The notes beneath the pieces are model-generated. The model did no database searches and was not told the DNA's origin. It saw only the letters and a program-made list of their open reading frames with translations. Of a stretch of DNA of 64,000 nt, positions 1 through 7,897 are shown in pieces (positions within the stretch are counted from its first letter, which is position 1; every line of letters begins with the position of its first letter). This DNA is from Protaetiibacter mangrovi. Lineage in GTDB: Bacteria > Actinomycetota > Actinomycetes > Actinomycetales > Microbacteriaceae. The DNA lies in contig NZ_JANTHX010000005.1 of the NCBI RefSeq assembly GCF_024752305.1, positions 399,050 through 463,049 on the forward strand, read 5' to 3'. Made by a program: the position numbers and the translations under genes.

Positions 1-286
1 TGGTGCCCTGCGAGACGTAGCCGATGCGGGTGCGCACGGCGGCCGCGTCGCGCACGACGTCGGCGCCGGCGACCCGCGCCGTGCCCGAGGTGGGCAGTGC
101 GAGAGTCGTCAGGATCTTGGTGGTGGTCGACTTGCCGGCGCCGTTCGGGCCGAGCAGCCCGAACACCGATCCGGTGGCGACCTCGAAGCTCAGCCCGCGC
201 AGCGCCTCGACGGGCGGGGTGCGGCGGCCGGTGCGGTAGCGCTTGACGAGCGCCTCGGCCTCGATGGCGTGGGGAGAGGTGGGCAT
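1..286 (-). CDS. ABC transporter ATP-binding protein, N-terminal part (runs off the window)
   Basis: Only the first 95 residues are present; the gene is read leftwards and continues beyond base 1. Walker A GPNGAGKST lies at residues 46-54 and the Q-loop YVSQ near residue 92. The layout (short N-terminus, ALVKRYRTG, then FGLLGPNGAGKST) matches the DrrA/CcmA-type ATPases that pair with ABC-2 drug or lipid exporters. It is the third gene of a leftward PadR-HAAS-ABC operon, starting 54 nt after the membrane gene's stop codon. The substrate cannot be told. The start is the ATG at 286-284, which gives a normal ABC N-terminus. Confidence 0.9.
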   Translation of the reverse strand, partial: MPTSPHAIEAEALVKRYRTGRRTPPVEALRGLSFEVATGSVFGLLGPNGAGKSTTTKILTTLALPTSGTARVAGADVVRDAAAVRTRIGYVSQGT

Positions 287-340
287 GGTGAACCGTCCTG
301 AGGTGTGCGGTGGGAAAGGAGAGGGGGAGAGGCGGATGCG

Positions 341-1195
341 TCAGCGCGCGGGCGGGAACAGCATCCGGGCGAGCACGATCATCATCAGGAGGAAGCCGCC
401 GACGAGCGCGAGCCACGACCACGCCCAGCCGAGCGTGACCGTCAGCACGATGAATGCGACGACCGCGAGCACCATGATGACGAGCGTGTAGATGCCGAAG
501 CGCGCGGCGGCGGCCGGATCCCGGGTGAAGCGGTCGCCCTGCTCGGCGTAGTGGTCGGACTGCTGCAGCGCCCAGGCCTTGTGCCGGTTGGTCTGGCTCG
601 CGCCGAGGCCCGCGAAGAGGGCGACGCCCCCGAGGAACAGCACCCCCGCGAGGGCGAGCCACGGCAGCTCGACACCGTTCAGCAGCAGCCACCCGGTGCC
701 GAGCGCCCCGAGCACGGCCGCGGTGGCGAGACCGTATCCGGAGGCCCGCCGCGGCGACATCGGGTAGTCGGTCGACGTCTCCTGGCGCAGCGCGTCGGCG
801 ACGACGACGCCGAGAGCGAGGGCGACGACCGCGACGGCGACCGCGAGCGCCCCGGCCGGCAGCGCGAGCAGGCCGACGCCGTCGAGCAGCAGCAGCGCGA
901 GCGCCGCCGCCGCGACGATGCTCAGCAGCACCGTGCGCACGACGAACGCGGGGCGCGGGCGCACCCGGTGCGCGTTCCACGGCGAGGTCGCCGGAAGGTC
1001 GGCGACGAGCTCGCGCACGTCGCCCAGCTCGTCGATCGCCCGGCGGGCGGCGGCATCCGGCTCGGTGCCCGCGGCCTCGAGCTCGGCGACGCGGGCTTCG
1101 AGGTTGGCGCGGATCTCGTCCTTCAGGTCGAGGGCTTCGGGGGTGGGCTCGATGCCGGCGAAGGCCTCGTCGAGCAGTCGGTGGATGGCGGCCAT
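341..1195 (-). CDS. HAAS/DUF1700-like membrane protein
   Basis: A protein of 284 residues. The soluble N-terminus (about 1-95) contains a helical segment ending in ARRAIDELGDVRELVADLP, typical of the HAAS or permease-prefix domain found next to PadR regulators. The rest carries about six hydrophobic helices (from residue 97 onward, three pairs). The start codon ATG at 1195 lies one base beyond the PadR stop codon, so the two are translationally coupled; AAAGG precedes it. Such proteins are thought to link PadR genes to ABC exporters, but no molecular function is established here. Confidence 0.8.
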   Translation of the reverse strand: MAAIHRLLDEAFAGIEPTPEALDLKDEIRANLEARVAELEAAGTEPDAAARRAIDELGDVRELVADLPATSPWNAHRVRPRPAFVVRTVLLSIVAAAALALLLLDGVGLLALPAGALAVAVAVVALALGVVVADALRQETSTDYPMSPRRASGYGLATAAVLGALGTGWLLLNGVELPWLALAGVLFLGGVALFAGLGASQTNRHKAWALQQSDHYAEQGDRFTRDPAAAARFGIYTLVIMVLAVVAFIVLTVTLGWAWSWLALVGGFLLMMIVLARMLFPPAR

Positions 1196-1196
1196 G

Positions 1197-1568
1197 TCAG
1201 TGCCTTTCGGGTGCGCGGCCGGAGCCGCGGGGGTCGAGGAGGGAGTCGATGATGTCGCGCGTCGCCGTCCAGGCGGCGACGTTGCGCTGGTAGACGGCGC
1301 GTCCGGCATCCGTGATGCGGTAGTACTTGCGGCGGCCGCCCTGGGTCTCGTCGCCCCAGAACGACTCGACGAGGCCGTCCTTCTCGAGTCGGCGGTAGGC
1401 GGCGTAGAGCGTCGCCTCCTTGATCTCGTGGGCGCCTCCGGTCGCGTCGCGGATCGTCTTGTAGATCTCGAAGCCGTAGCTCTCGCCGCGGCGCAGCACG
1501 CCGAGCACGATCGTGTCGGTGTGTCCGCGCAGCAGATCGGCCGCGAACGCATCGGAGTCTTGAACCAT
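1197..1568 (-). CDS. PadR family transcriptional regulator
   Basis: A protein of 123 residues, normal for single-domain PadR. The winged helix includes RRGESYGFEIYKTI and EATLYAAYRRLEKDGLVES, followed by the beta-wing GRRKYYRITDAGR; a short dimerisation helix ends the protein. It heads a leftward operon with the HAAS membrane protein and an ABC ATPase, which it probably represses together with itself. The start ATG (1568-1566) lies 7 nt after a -10 hexamer, so the mRNA is probably leaderless. A perfect inverted repeat overlies this promoter. Confidence 0.92.
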   Translation of the reverse strand: MVQDSDAFAADLLRGHTDTIVLGVLRRGESYGFEIYKTIRDATGGAHEIKEATLYAAYRRLEKDGLVESFWGDETQGGRRKYYRITDAGRAVYQRNVAAWTATRDIIDSLLDPRGSGRAPERH

Positions 1569-1569
1569 G

Positions 1570-1598
1570 TCGAGTACTGTATCTGATCAAGTACTCGA
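1570..1598. promoter_or_regulatory. Probable PadR operator: perfect 9-bp inverted repeat, 11-nt spacer
   Basis: TCGAGTACT at 1570-1578 and AGTACTCGA at 1590-1598 are exact inverse complements. The repeat begins two bases upstream of the padR start codon and covers the -10 element and part of the spacer of its promoter. That position suits autorepression; recognition by this PadR is inferred. Confidence 0.7.
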
Positions 1599-1605
1599 TC
1601 TGCAA
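1576..1605 (-). promoter_or_regulatory. padR promoter (leaderless)
   Basis: On the minus strand TTGCAG (1605-1600), 18 nt, TACAGT (1581-1576), then 7 nt to the ATG. It is one of the few promoters here with a recognisable -35. Confidence 0.65.
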
Positions 1606-1634
1606 CACCCCGGCGCGACGGCGAGAATGGACGG

Positions 1635-2855
1635 ATGCCGAGCACCCTCCCGATCGCGGACCCCGCCCCCGCCGACGGGGCCCTGCCGGCATCCGCTGCC
1701 GACGGATCGGGCGAGCGCGACCTGGGGGTGTACCTGCACGTGCCGTTCTGCCGGGTGCGCTGCGGATACTGCGACTTCAACACCTACACGGCGTCCGAGA
1801 TCCGCGGCGTGCGGCAGAGCGACTACGCGAGCCAGGCGGTCGCCGAGCTGGACTTCGCCCGCGGCGTGCTCGCGGATGCCGGAGTCTCCGACCGTCCGGT
1901 CTCGACCGTGTTCATCGGGGGAGGCACCCCCACGCTGCTGCCGCCCGGCGACCTCATCCGCATGCTCGACGCCGTGCGCGACGGCTGGGGGCTGGCCCCG
2001 GATGCCGAGGTCACGACCGAGGCGAACCCCGACTCGGTCACCGAGGCGGGCCTCGCCGAACTCGCCGCGGGGGGTTTCACCCGGGTGAGCTTCGGCATGC
2101 AGTCGGCCGTGCCGCACGTGCTGCGCACCCTCGAGCGCACCCACGACCCGGCGCGCATCCCGCTCGTGGTCGAGTGGGCGCGGGAGGCCGGACTGCAGGT
2201 GAGCCTCGACCTCATCTACGGCACGCCGGGGGAGAGCCTCGACGACTGGCGACGCTCGCTCGAGCTCGCCCTCGCCCAGCACCCCGACCACCTCTCCGCC
2301 TACGCGCTCATCGTCGAGCCCGGCACGAAGCTCGCGCGGCAGATCTCCCGCGGCGAGGTGGCCGCGCCCGACGAGGAGCTGCAGGCCGACCAGTACGAGC
2401 TCGCCGACGAGCTGCTCGCCGCATCCGGCTACTCCTGGTACGAGGTCAGCAACTGGGCGAGCGACGCGGCGCACCGCTCACGCCACAACCTCGCCTACTG
2501 GACCGGCCAGGACTGGTGGGGTGTGGGTCCCGGCGCCCACAGCCACGTCGGCGGGGTGCGCTGGTGGAACGTCAAGCATCCGGCCGCCTACGCCGATCGC
2601 ATCGCCGCCGGCGTCTCCCCGGCGGCCGGCCGCGAGACCCTGGACGCCGAGACGCGGCGGGTCGAGGACGTGCTGCTGCGCAGCCGCATCGTCGACGGCC
2701 TGCCGACGGAGGTGCTCGGCGACGAGGGGCGGAAGGCGGTCGCCGAGCTCATCGCCGACGGACTGATCGAGGGCCGGAACGCGATCGCCGGCCGCATCGT
2801 GCTCACACGACGCGGCCGGCTGCTCGCGGATGCCGTCGTCAGACGGCTGTGCTAG
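1635..2855 (+). CDS. hemW: Radical SAM heme chaperone HemW (coproporphyrinogen III oxidase-like)
   Basis: A protein of 406 residues. The radical-SAM cysteines are C39, C43 and C46 (CRVRCGYC), followed by GGGTPTLLP, which contacts SAM, and TTEANPDSV. C-terminal to the barrel lies the HemW-type domain (HNLAYWTGQDWWGVGPGAHS). HemW proteins bind heme and deliver it to respiratory enzymes rather than oxidising coproporphyrinogen; many are misnamed HemN. It stands near hrcA-dnaJ, a common actinobacterial neighbourhood. Start ATG at 1635 gives a short variable N-terminal extension before the conserved LGVYLHVPFC. Confidence 0.93.
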   Translation: MPSTLPIADPAPADGALPASAADGSGERDLGVYLHVPFCRVRCGYCDFNTYTASEIRGVRQSDYASQAVAELDFARGVLADAGVSDRPVSTVFIGGGTPTLLPPGDLIRMLDAVRDGWGLAPDAEVTTEANPDSVTEAGLAELAAGGFTRVSFGMQSAVPHVLRTLERTHDPARIPLVVEWAREAGLQVSLDLIYGTPGESLDDWRRSLELALAQHPDHLSAYALIVEPGTKLARQISRGEVAAPDEELQADQYELADELLAASGYSWYEVSNWASDAAHRSRHNLAYWTGQDWWGVGPGAHSHVGGVRWWNVKHPAAYADRIAAGVSPAAGRETLDAETRRVEDVLLRSRIVDGLPTEVLGDEGRKAVAELIADGLIEGRNAIAGRIVLTRRGRLLADAVVRRLC

Positions 2856-2859
2856 TCCG

Positions 2860-2881
2860 GCGCCGCGATAATCCGCGGCGC
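2860..2881. terminator. Hairpin between convergent hemW and DUF4870 gene
   Basis: GCGCCGCG (2860-2867), a 6-nt loop and CGCGGCGC (2874-2881) form a perfect 8-bp stem directly after the hemW stop. There is no clear U-tract, so termination is plausible but not assured. Confidence 0.4.
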
Positions 2882-2927
2882 ACGCTCCGCCGGCCCCGCG
2901 CGAGGGCCCGGCTGCGCTAGTTCTGCG

Positions 2928-3305
2928 CTAGCTGACGAACTTGATCGACATCGGGTACGTGTAGAACTCGCCCTTGTTCGCGGCGATCGCGGCCATGATG
3001 CCGAAGATGATCGACAGCACCCAGGCGGCCAGCAGCACGAGGAAGCCGATGATGATGACCGACAGCACGGACCCGACGATGTACGCGATGAGCAGCGTCA
3101 GCTGGAAGTTGAGGGCGGTCGCGGTGTGCGCCCGCACGAACGCGCCGCGGTCCTTCAGCACCAGGTAGGTGATGAGCGGCGCGAGCCAGCTGAACAGGAT
3201 GCCGCCCACGTGGGTGAGCGTCGACCAGAGGCGCTGGTCGGCGGGGCTCATCTCGGCGGTCGGCGCGTAGTCGGGAGTCGGCGGAGGAGGCGGGGTGGCA
3301 GTCAT
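2928..3305 (-). CDS. DUF4870 domain membrane protein
   Basis: A protein of 125 residues with a proline-rich start (TPPPPPTPDY), the HVGGILF segment and three further hydrophobic stretches; the pattern of alternating helices with KDRG between helices 1 and 2 is that of DUF4870 small membrane proteins of unknown function. The next gene upstream (3365-3727) is a clear paralogue, sharing HxGGI, LKDRG or FKDRG, ALNFQ and the C-terminal YPxxIK. The two are separated by a strong hairpin, so this copy may be transcribed partly by read-through or from TTTAAT at 3313-3318, 6 nt before its start codon. Confidence 0.85.
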   Translation of the reverse strand: MTATPPPPPTPDYAPTAEMSPADQRLWSTLTHVGGILFSWLAPLITYLVLKDRGAFVRAHTATALNFQLTLLIAYIVGSVLSVIIIGFLVLLAAWVLSIIFGIMAAIAANKGEFYTYPMSIKFVS

Positions 3306-3321
3306 GCCGCCATTAAAGCAA

Positions 3322-3350
3322 GTGCGCCGGACCCGAGGGGTCCGGCGCAC
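3322..3350 (-). terminator. Intrinsic terminator after the upstream DUF4870 gene
   Basis: A perfect 13-bp stem (3322-3334 with 3338-3350) with a 3-nt loop lies 14 nt beyond the stop codon of the 3365-3727 gene. Read on the minus strand it is followed by the T-rich TTGCTTTAATG, a good U-tract for this genome. Confidence 0.75.
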
Positions 3351-3364
3351 CGAGCGGATGCCGC

Positions 3365-3727
3365 TTACTTGATGAGGCGGATCGCGAAGGGGTAGCGGTA
3401 GCTCTCGCCCGCGTTGACCTTGGTGAAGGCGATGATCGAGAAGATGATCGACACCACCCAGGCGGCGAGGGAGATCAGGCCGCCGATCAGGATCACCGAC
3501 AGGATGATGCCCACGACGTAGGCGATCGTGATCGTGATCTGGAAGTTGAGGGCCTCCTTGGCCTCGACGTTCGTCTTCGGGCCGCGGTCCTTGAAGATCA
3601 GCCAGATGATGAGCGACGGCAGGAAGCCGATGATTCCGCCGAGGTGGGCGAACGAGGCCCACTGCTTGTCCTCGGCCTCGGTCAGAGGAGCAGCGGGCTG
3701 CGGCGCCGGCTGAGCGGGATCGGTCAT
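3365..3727 (-). CDS. DUF4870 domain membrane protein (paralogue)
   Basis: A protein of 120 residues with a soluble N-terminus rich in Pro and Ala, then AHLGGIIGFLPSLIIWLIFKDRG and three hydrophobic segments. It is a DUF4870 small membrane protein of unknown role and a paralogue of the gene that follows it. AGAAAGG precedes the ATG at 3727 at a normal distance, and a -10 element is seen about 47 nt upstream, so this copy has a leadered mRNA. It is divergent from hrcA. Confidence 0.85.
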   Translation of the reverse strand: MTDPAQPAPQPAAPLTEAEDKQWASFAHLGGIIGFLPSLIIWLIFKDRGPKTNVEAKEALNFQITITIAYVVGIILSVILIGGLISLAAWVVSIIFSIIAFTKVNAGESYRYPFAIRLIK

Positions 3728-3773
3728 GGTGGTGGTGCCTTTCTCTATTGGGCAGACTCGGGCGAGCATGCAC

Positions 3774-3779
3774 ACGCTA
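3774..3779 (-). promoter_or_regulatory. -10 element of the DUF4870 gene
   Basis: TAGCGT on the minus strand, giving a leader of roughly 40 nt that contains the AGAAAGG ribosome-binding site. No convincing -35 is visible. Confidence 0.45.
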
Positions 3780-3846
3780 GCGCCCAGCATGCCCCGGTGC
3801 AACGGCGACAGGCCGCCCCGCGGCAGCCCGCGACGGGCCCGAACGC

Positions 3847-3852
3847 TAGTAT
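3847..3852 (+). promoter_or_regulatory. -10 element of hrcA-dnaJ
   Basis: TAGTAT; the predicted start of transcription falls inside the CIRCE element that begins at base 3852. Confidence 0.55.
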
Positions 3853-3878
3853 TGGCAGTCACGAACCCGGAGTGCCAG
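3852..3878. promoter_or_regulatory. CIRCE operator (HrcA binding site)
   Basis: TTGGCAGTC, 9 nt, GAGTGCCAG. The arms match each other at 7 of 9 positions and follow the CIRCE layout (consensus TTAGCACTC-N9-GAGTGCTAA) in an actinobacterial form. It sits over the transcription start of hrcA, as expected for autoregulation by HrcA. Confidence 0.8.
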
Positions 3879-3919
3879 CGGATGCCGGACGGGTGCGGAT
3901 CCTGGGGAAGGCGGTGCAC

Positions 3920-4948
3920 ATGGTCTCGGAGCGGAGCCTCGCCGTGCTGCGCGTCATCGTGCAGGACTACGTGTCCACCAGCGAGCCGGTCGGATCGAAG
4001 TCGATCGTCGAGCGGCACTCCTTCGGCGTCTCGAGCGCGACCATCCGCAACGACATGGCGCAGCTCGAGGAGGACGGCCTGATCGCCGCCCCCCACACCT
4101 CGTCGGGGCGCGTGCCGACCGACAAGGGCTACCGGGTCTTCGTCGACCAGCTGAGCGAGCTGCGCCCGCTCAGCCCCGCGCAGCGCAGCGCGATCGAGAC
4201 CTTCCTCGGCGAGAGCGCCGACCTCGACGAGGTGCTCGGGCGCACCGTGCGGCTGCTCTCGCAGCTGACCAACCAGGTGGCCCTCGCGCAGTACCCCTCC
4301 TTCGGCACCGCGCGGGTGCGTCACGTCGAGCTCGTCGGCCTCGGCCCGCACCGCGTGATGGCCGTGCTCATCACCGACACCGGCCGCGTCGACCAGCGGA
4401 TCGTCGACAGCGTCGCGGGCGGGGACCCGGAGCAGCTCGCCCGGCTGCGCGAGCGCATCAACGGCGAACTCGGCGGCGTGGCCCTCGCCGACGCCGCGGG
4501 CTCGCTGGGCGGCATGCTCGCGCACATCGAACCGGGCGATCGCGTGGCCGCCGCGCCGCTGGTGGCGAGCCTCGCCGAGCAGGTGGCGGCCAACCGGCAC
4601 GATCGGCTCGTGATGGCCGGCGCCGCGAACCTCGCGCGCACCGAGCGCGACTTCACGGGCTCGATCTTCCCCGTGCTCGAGGCGATCGAGGAGCAGGTGA
4701 CGATCCTGAAGCTGTTCGGCGAGCTGCACCTCGACTCCGAGGAGGTCACCGCCCGCATCGGCCGCGAGAACGCCGAGTACGGCCTCTCGGAGACGAGCGT
4801 TCTCGCCTCCGGTTACACCGCGCCGGGCGGCTCGGTGGCGCGCCTCGGCGTGCTCGGCCCCACCCGCATGGACTACTCGGGCAACATGGTCGCCGTGCGC
4901 GCCGTCGCCCGCTACCTGTCGCGCCTGCTCGGCGACGACAACGGATGA
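3920..4948 (+). CDS. hrcA: Heat-inducible transcription repressor HrcA
   Basis: A protein of 342 residues, the usual length. The N-terminal winged helix includes the recognition region GVSSATIRNDMAQLEEDGLI; the central and C-terminal parts (SSGRVPTDKGYRVFVDQL, GPTRMDYSGNMVAV) are diagnostic of HrcA. It represses chaperone genes through CIRCE, and a CIRCE lies 42 nt upstream. I chose the ATG at 3920 because GGAAGG lies 8 nt before it; an in-frame GTG at 3914 is too close to that site. dnaJ follows 9 nt later, so the two form an operon. Confidence 0.95.
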   Translation: MVSERSLAVLRVIVQDYVSTSEPVGSKSIVERHSFGVSSATIRNDMAQLEEDGLIAAPHTSSGRVPTDKGYRVFVDQLSELRPLSPAQRSAIETFLGESADLDEVLGRTVRLLSQLTNQVALAQYPSFGTARVRHVELVGLGPHRVMAVLITDTGRVDQRIVDSVAGGDPEQLARLRERINGELGGVALADAAGSLGGMLAHIEPGDRVAAAPLVASLAEQVAANRHDRLVMAGAANLARTERDFTGSIFPVLEAIEEQVTILKLFGELHLDSEEVTARIGRENAEYGLSETSVLASGYTAPGGSVARLGVLGPTRMDYSGNMVAVRAVARYLSRLLGDDNG

Positions 4949-4957
4949 TGAGGAACG

Positions 4958-6055
4958 TTGAGTACTGACCACTACGAGGTCCTGGGCGTCGAGCGCACCG
5001 CGTCGCCCGAGGAGATCAAGAAGGCCTACCGCCGGCTCGCGCGCGAGCTGCACCCGGATGTGAACCCGTCCGAGGAGGCGGCCGAGCGCTTCAAGCTCGT
5101 GACCCACGCCTACGACGTGCTGAGCGACCCCGAGCAGCGCGAGCGCTACGACATGGGCGGCTCCGGGATGGGCGGCGGGGGCTTCGGCTTCGGCGACATC
5201 TTCGACAGCTTCTTCGGCGCCGCGGCCGGACGCACCGCGGGCCCGCGCTCGCGCACCGAGCGGGGCCAGGACGCGCTGCTGCGCATCGAGATCGACCTCG
5301 ACGAGGTGATCTTCGGCACCAAACACGAGATCGAGATCGACACGGCCGTGCTCTGCAGCGCCTGCGAGGGGTCCTGCTGCGCCCCCGGCACCTCGATCGC
5401 GCGCTGCGACATCTGCGGCGGCACCGGTCAGATCCAGCGCTCGGTCCGTTCGCTGCTCGGCAACGTGATGACCTCGAGCCCCTGCGGAACCTGCCGCGGC
5501 TACGGCACGATCATCCCCAACCCCTGCGCGACCTGCGCGGGCCAGGGGCGCGTGCGCGCCAAGCGCAAGGTGGCCGTCGACGTGCCCGCCGGTGTCGACA
5601 CCGGCATGCGCCTGCACCTCCCCGGCGAGGGTGAGGCGGGCCCCGCGGGCGGCCCGAACGGCGACCTCTACCTCGAGGTCAAGGTGCGCCACCACGACAT
5701 CTTCAGCCGCTCCGGCGACGACCTGCTCGCCACCCTCGAGGTGCAGATGACGGATGCCGTGCTCGGCGCCGCGGTGACGCTCGACTCGCTCGACGGTCCC
5801 GTCGAGATCGAGATCAAGCCCGGCACCCAGTCCGCCGACATCGTCTCCATCAAGGAGCGCGGCGTCACGCGGCTGCGGGGCGGTGGTCGCGGCGAGCTGC
5901 GCGTCGGCATCGCCGTGCAGACCCCGGTGCGTCTCAACTCGAGCGAGCTCGACCTCATCAAGCAGTTCGCGTCCAAGCGCCCCCCGGCGAAGCCGCAGTT
6001 CTCGAAGTTCCAGCAGGGCCTGTTCGCGAAGCTCCGCGACCGCTTCCTGGGCTGA
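4958..6055 (+). CDS. dnaJ: Chaperone DnaJ (DnaJ2 type)
   Basis: A protein of 365 residues. The J domain is residues 4-66 with the HPD motif in ELHPDVNP; a Gly/Phe-rich linker follows (GGGGFGFG), then the zinc region with four Cys pairs ([32 protein letters not shown]) and the client-binding domains. The first zinc motif ends in Cys rather than the usual Gly. It stimulates DnaK and recruits clients. The start is TTG at 4958, preceded by GAGGAA; no ATG or GTG gives a full J domain. It is the second gene of the hrcA operon. Confidence 0.95.
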   Translation: MSTDHYEVLGVERTASPEEIKKAYRRLARELHPDVNPSEEAAERFKLVTHAYDVLSDPEQRERYDMGGSGMGGGGFGFGDIFDSFFGAAAGRTAGPRSRTERGQDALLRIEIDLDEVIFGTKHEIEIDTAVLCSACEGSCCAPGTSIARCDICGGTGQIQRSVRSLLGNVMTSSPCGTCRGYGTIIPNPCATCAGQGRVRAKRKVAVDVPAGVDTGMRLHLPGEGEAGPAGGPNGDLYLEVKVRHHDIFSRSGDDLLATLEVQMTDAVLGAAVTLDSLDGPVEIEIKPGTQSADIVSIKERGVTRLRGGGRGELRVGIAVQTPVRLNSSELDLIKQFASKRPPAKPQFSKFQQGLFAKLRDRFLG

Positions 6056-6068
6056 CGAAGGGCCGGTG

Positions 6069-6794
6069 GTGGCGAGCCTCTATCTGACCGACGCACTCGG
6101 CGATCCGCGTCCCGGCGCGCGGGTCGAGGTGACGGGCGACGAGGCGCGGCACGCGCTGCAGGTGGCGCGCATCCGTCCGGGCGAGCGGATCGCGGTGGGC
6201 GACGGTCGCGGCACCGTCGTGCGCGGTGCGGTCGTGGAGGCGGCACCGGGTGTGCTCGCGGTCGAGGTCGACGAGGTGGCACACGAACCGGAGCCCAGCC
6301 CGCAGCTCTGGCTGGCGCAGGCGCTCGCGAAGGGCGACCGCGACGAGCTCGCGATCCAGGCCGCCACCGAGCTCGGTGTCGCCGGGGTGATCCCGTGGGC
6401 GGCCGAGCGCTCGGTGACCCGATGGGAGGGTGCCAAGGTCGCCCGCAACGAGGAGCGCTGGCGCACGATCGTGCGGGAGGCCAGCAAGCAGGCGATCCGC
6501 GCGCGCGTGCCCGAGGTCGCGTCGCTGACCACCACCGCGCAGCTCGCCGGACGGCCGGGGCTCGTCGTGGTGCTCGAGCCGACGGCCGACGTGCCCCTCA
6601 GCGCTCTCGCCCTCGACGACGTCGCCCGCATCACCCTCGTGGTCGGTCCCGAGGGCGGCGTCGCGCCGCGGGAGCTCGCGCGCCTCGCCGACGCCGGGGC
6701 GGTGCTCGCGCGGCTCGGTGCGGAGGTGCTGCGCACCTCGACCGCCGGGCCTGCGGCGCTCGCCGTGCTGAACGCGCGCCTCGGCCGATGGTGA
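6069..6794 (+). CDS. rsmE: 16S rRNA (uracil(1498)-N(3))-methyltransferase RsmE
   Basis: A protein of 241 residues, typical of RsmE. It has the N-terminal PUA-like part (EARHALQVARIRPGERIAVGDG) and the C-terminal SPOUT fold with the SAM-binding signature VVGPEGGVAPREL and LRTSTAGPAAL. It methylates U1498 of 16S rRNA. GAAGGG at 6057-6062 lies 6 nt before the GTG at 6069; an adjacent in-frame GTG at 6066 is the alternative. It begins 13 nt after dnaJ and overlaps the next gene at its stop codon. Confidence 0.93.
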   Translation: MASLYLTDALGDPRPGARVEVTGDEARHALQVARIRPGERIAVGDGRGTVVRGAVVEAAPGVLAVEVDEVAHEPEPSPQLWLAQALAKGDRDELAIQAATELGVAGVIPWAAERSVTRWEGAKVARNEERWRTIVREASKQAIRARVPEVASLTTTAQLAGRPGLVVVLEPTADVPLSALALDDVARITLVVGPEGGVAPRELARLADAGAVLARLGAEVLRTSTAGPAALAVLNARLGRW

Positions 6795-7507
6795 TGCCGA
6801 TCGCCTCCGCCCCCGACGGTCCCGTCGAGGTTCCGGACGCGGTGCGCACCCGGGTGCACGCGCCGCGGGCGGTATGGCGCAACATGGTGGGCGGGCTCAC
6901 CTTCCACGACGCCGCGGGCGCGCGCTACCTGAAGTGGAATCCGGCGGGATCCGGCGCCTCGCTGTCGGCGGAGCGCGACCGGCTGACCTGGGCGATCCGC
7001 TTCCACCCGGTGCCCGAGGTGCTGGAGTACGCGAGCGACGGCGCGGGCGAACTGCTGGTCACCCGCGAGCTGCCGGGCAGCGGCGCCGTCACGCCTCGCT
7101 GGCTGGGGGAGCCCCGCACCGCCGTCCGCGCGATCGGCGAGGGGCTGCGCGCGCTGCACGAGCACCTCCCGGCGGCCGAGTGCCCCTTCGACTGGTCGGT
7201 CGCAGCCCGCACCGCGGGGCACGAGCTCCCCGCGCTCGGCGACCCGCCCCCGATCGACGAGCTCGTGGTCTGCCAGGGCGACCCCTGCGCGCCCAACACG
7301 ATCATCGGCGCCGACGGACGCTGGACGGGGCACGTCGACCTCGCCGCGCTCGGGCTCGCCGACCGCTGGGCGGATCTCGCGGTCGCGAGCATGAGCCTCG
7401 GGTGGAACTACGGAGACAGCTGGGAGCCCGAGTTCTTCGTCGCGTACGGCATCGCCCCCGACCCGGAGCGGATCGCGTACTACCGCGCGCTCTGGGACGC
7501 CACCTGA
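6794..7507 (+). CDS. Aminoglycoside 3'-phosphotransferase-family kinase (APH)
   Basis: A protein of 237 residues with a kinase-like fold. The Brenner motif appears as CQGDPCAPN (Cys in place of the usual His) and the metal-binding motif as GHVDLAALGLADRWADLA. This is the small-molecule kinase family that includes APH(3') enzymes, but chromosomal members in housekeeping runs often have other substrates, so resistance should not be assumed. The start ATG overlaps the rsmE stop as TGATG; an ATG at 6788 is possible. It lies inside the rsmE-HIT-phoH run. Confidence 0.85.
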   Translation: MPIASAPDGPVEVPDAVRTRVHAPRAVWRNMVGGLTFHDAAGARYLKWNPAGSGASLSAERDRLTWAIRFHPVPEVLEYASDGAGELLVTRELPGSGAVTPRWLGEPRTAVRAIGEGLRALHEHLPAAECPFDWSVAARTAGHELPALGDPPPIDELVVCQGDPCAPNTIIGADGRWTGHVDLAALGLADRWADLAVASMSLGWNYGDSWEPEFFVAYGIAPDPERIAYYRALWDAT

Positions 7508-7536
7508 TCGACCGGCGGAGGCGCAGCCCGCATCCG

Positions 7537-7542
7537 TAGAAT
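7537..7542 (+). promoter_or_regulatory. -10 element of the HIT gene (leaderless)
   Basis: TAGAAT followed by seven bases and the ATG at 7550; transcription would start at or next to the start codon. Confidence 0.55.
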
Positions 7543-7549
7543 GGGGGGC

Positions 7550-7897
7550 ATGCCGGACGCCCCCACGATCTTCGAGCGGATCATCGCGCGCGAGATCCCC
7601 GCCGACATCGTCTTCGAAGACGATGCGGTCATCGCGTTCCGCGACATCGCGCCCAAGGCGCCGGTGCACCTGCTCGTGGTGCCCAAGACCGCCGCCTACC
7701 CGGATGTCGCCGCGCTCGCGGCGGCCGACCCGGCGCTGCTCGCCCGCGTCGTCGCGATCGCGCAGCAGCTCGCCGCCGAGCACTCGGACGGCGACTACCG
7801 ACTCGTCTTCAACTCCGGCGCGAACGCCGGGCAGACGGTCTTCCACGTGCATGCCCACGTGCTCGCGGGAGGCCTCACGGAAGGCTCCCTTGGCTGA
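7550..7897 (+). CDS. HIT family nucleotide-binding protein
   Basis: A protein of 115 residues. The histidine triad is H99, H101 and H103 in FHVHAHVL, preceded by SGANAGQTV. HINT-branch HIT proteins hydrolyse or transfer purine nucleotide phosphoramidates. The ATG at 7550 is preferred over an in-frame ATG at 7541, since the latter is embedded in the -10 element. Its last 8 bases overlap the start of phoH. Ends GGLTEGSLG, slightly shorter than many HINT proteins. Confidence 0.9.
   Translation: MPDAPTIFERIIAREIPADIVFEDDAVIAFRDIAPKAPVHLLVVPKTAAYPDVAALAAADPALLARVVAIAQQLAAEHSDGDYRLVFNSGANAGQTVFHVHAHVLAGGLTEGSLG

Noticed and set aside
5340-5560. Damaged DnaJ zinc finger (first motif lacks the last Gly)
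   Set aside because: All eight zinc-ligand Cys are present, and similar variants appear in DnaJ2 of this family as I recall, so it is probably functional.
6794-7507. Acquired aminoglycoside-resistance gene
   Set aside because: It lies within a conserved housekeeping run, has native base composition, and its Brenner motif has Cys in place of His; resistance cannot be claimed.
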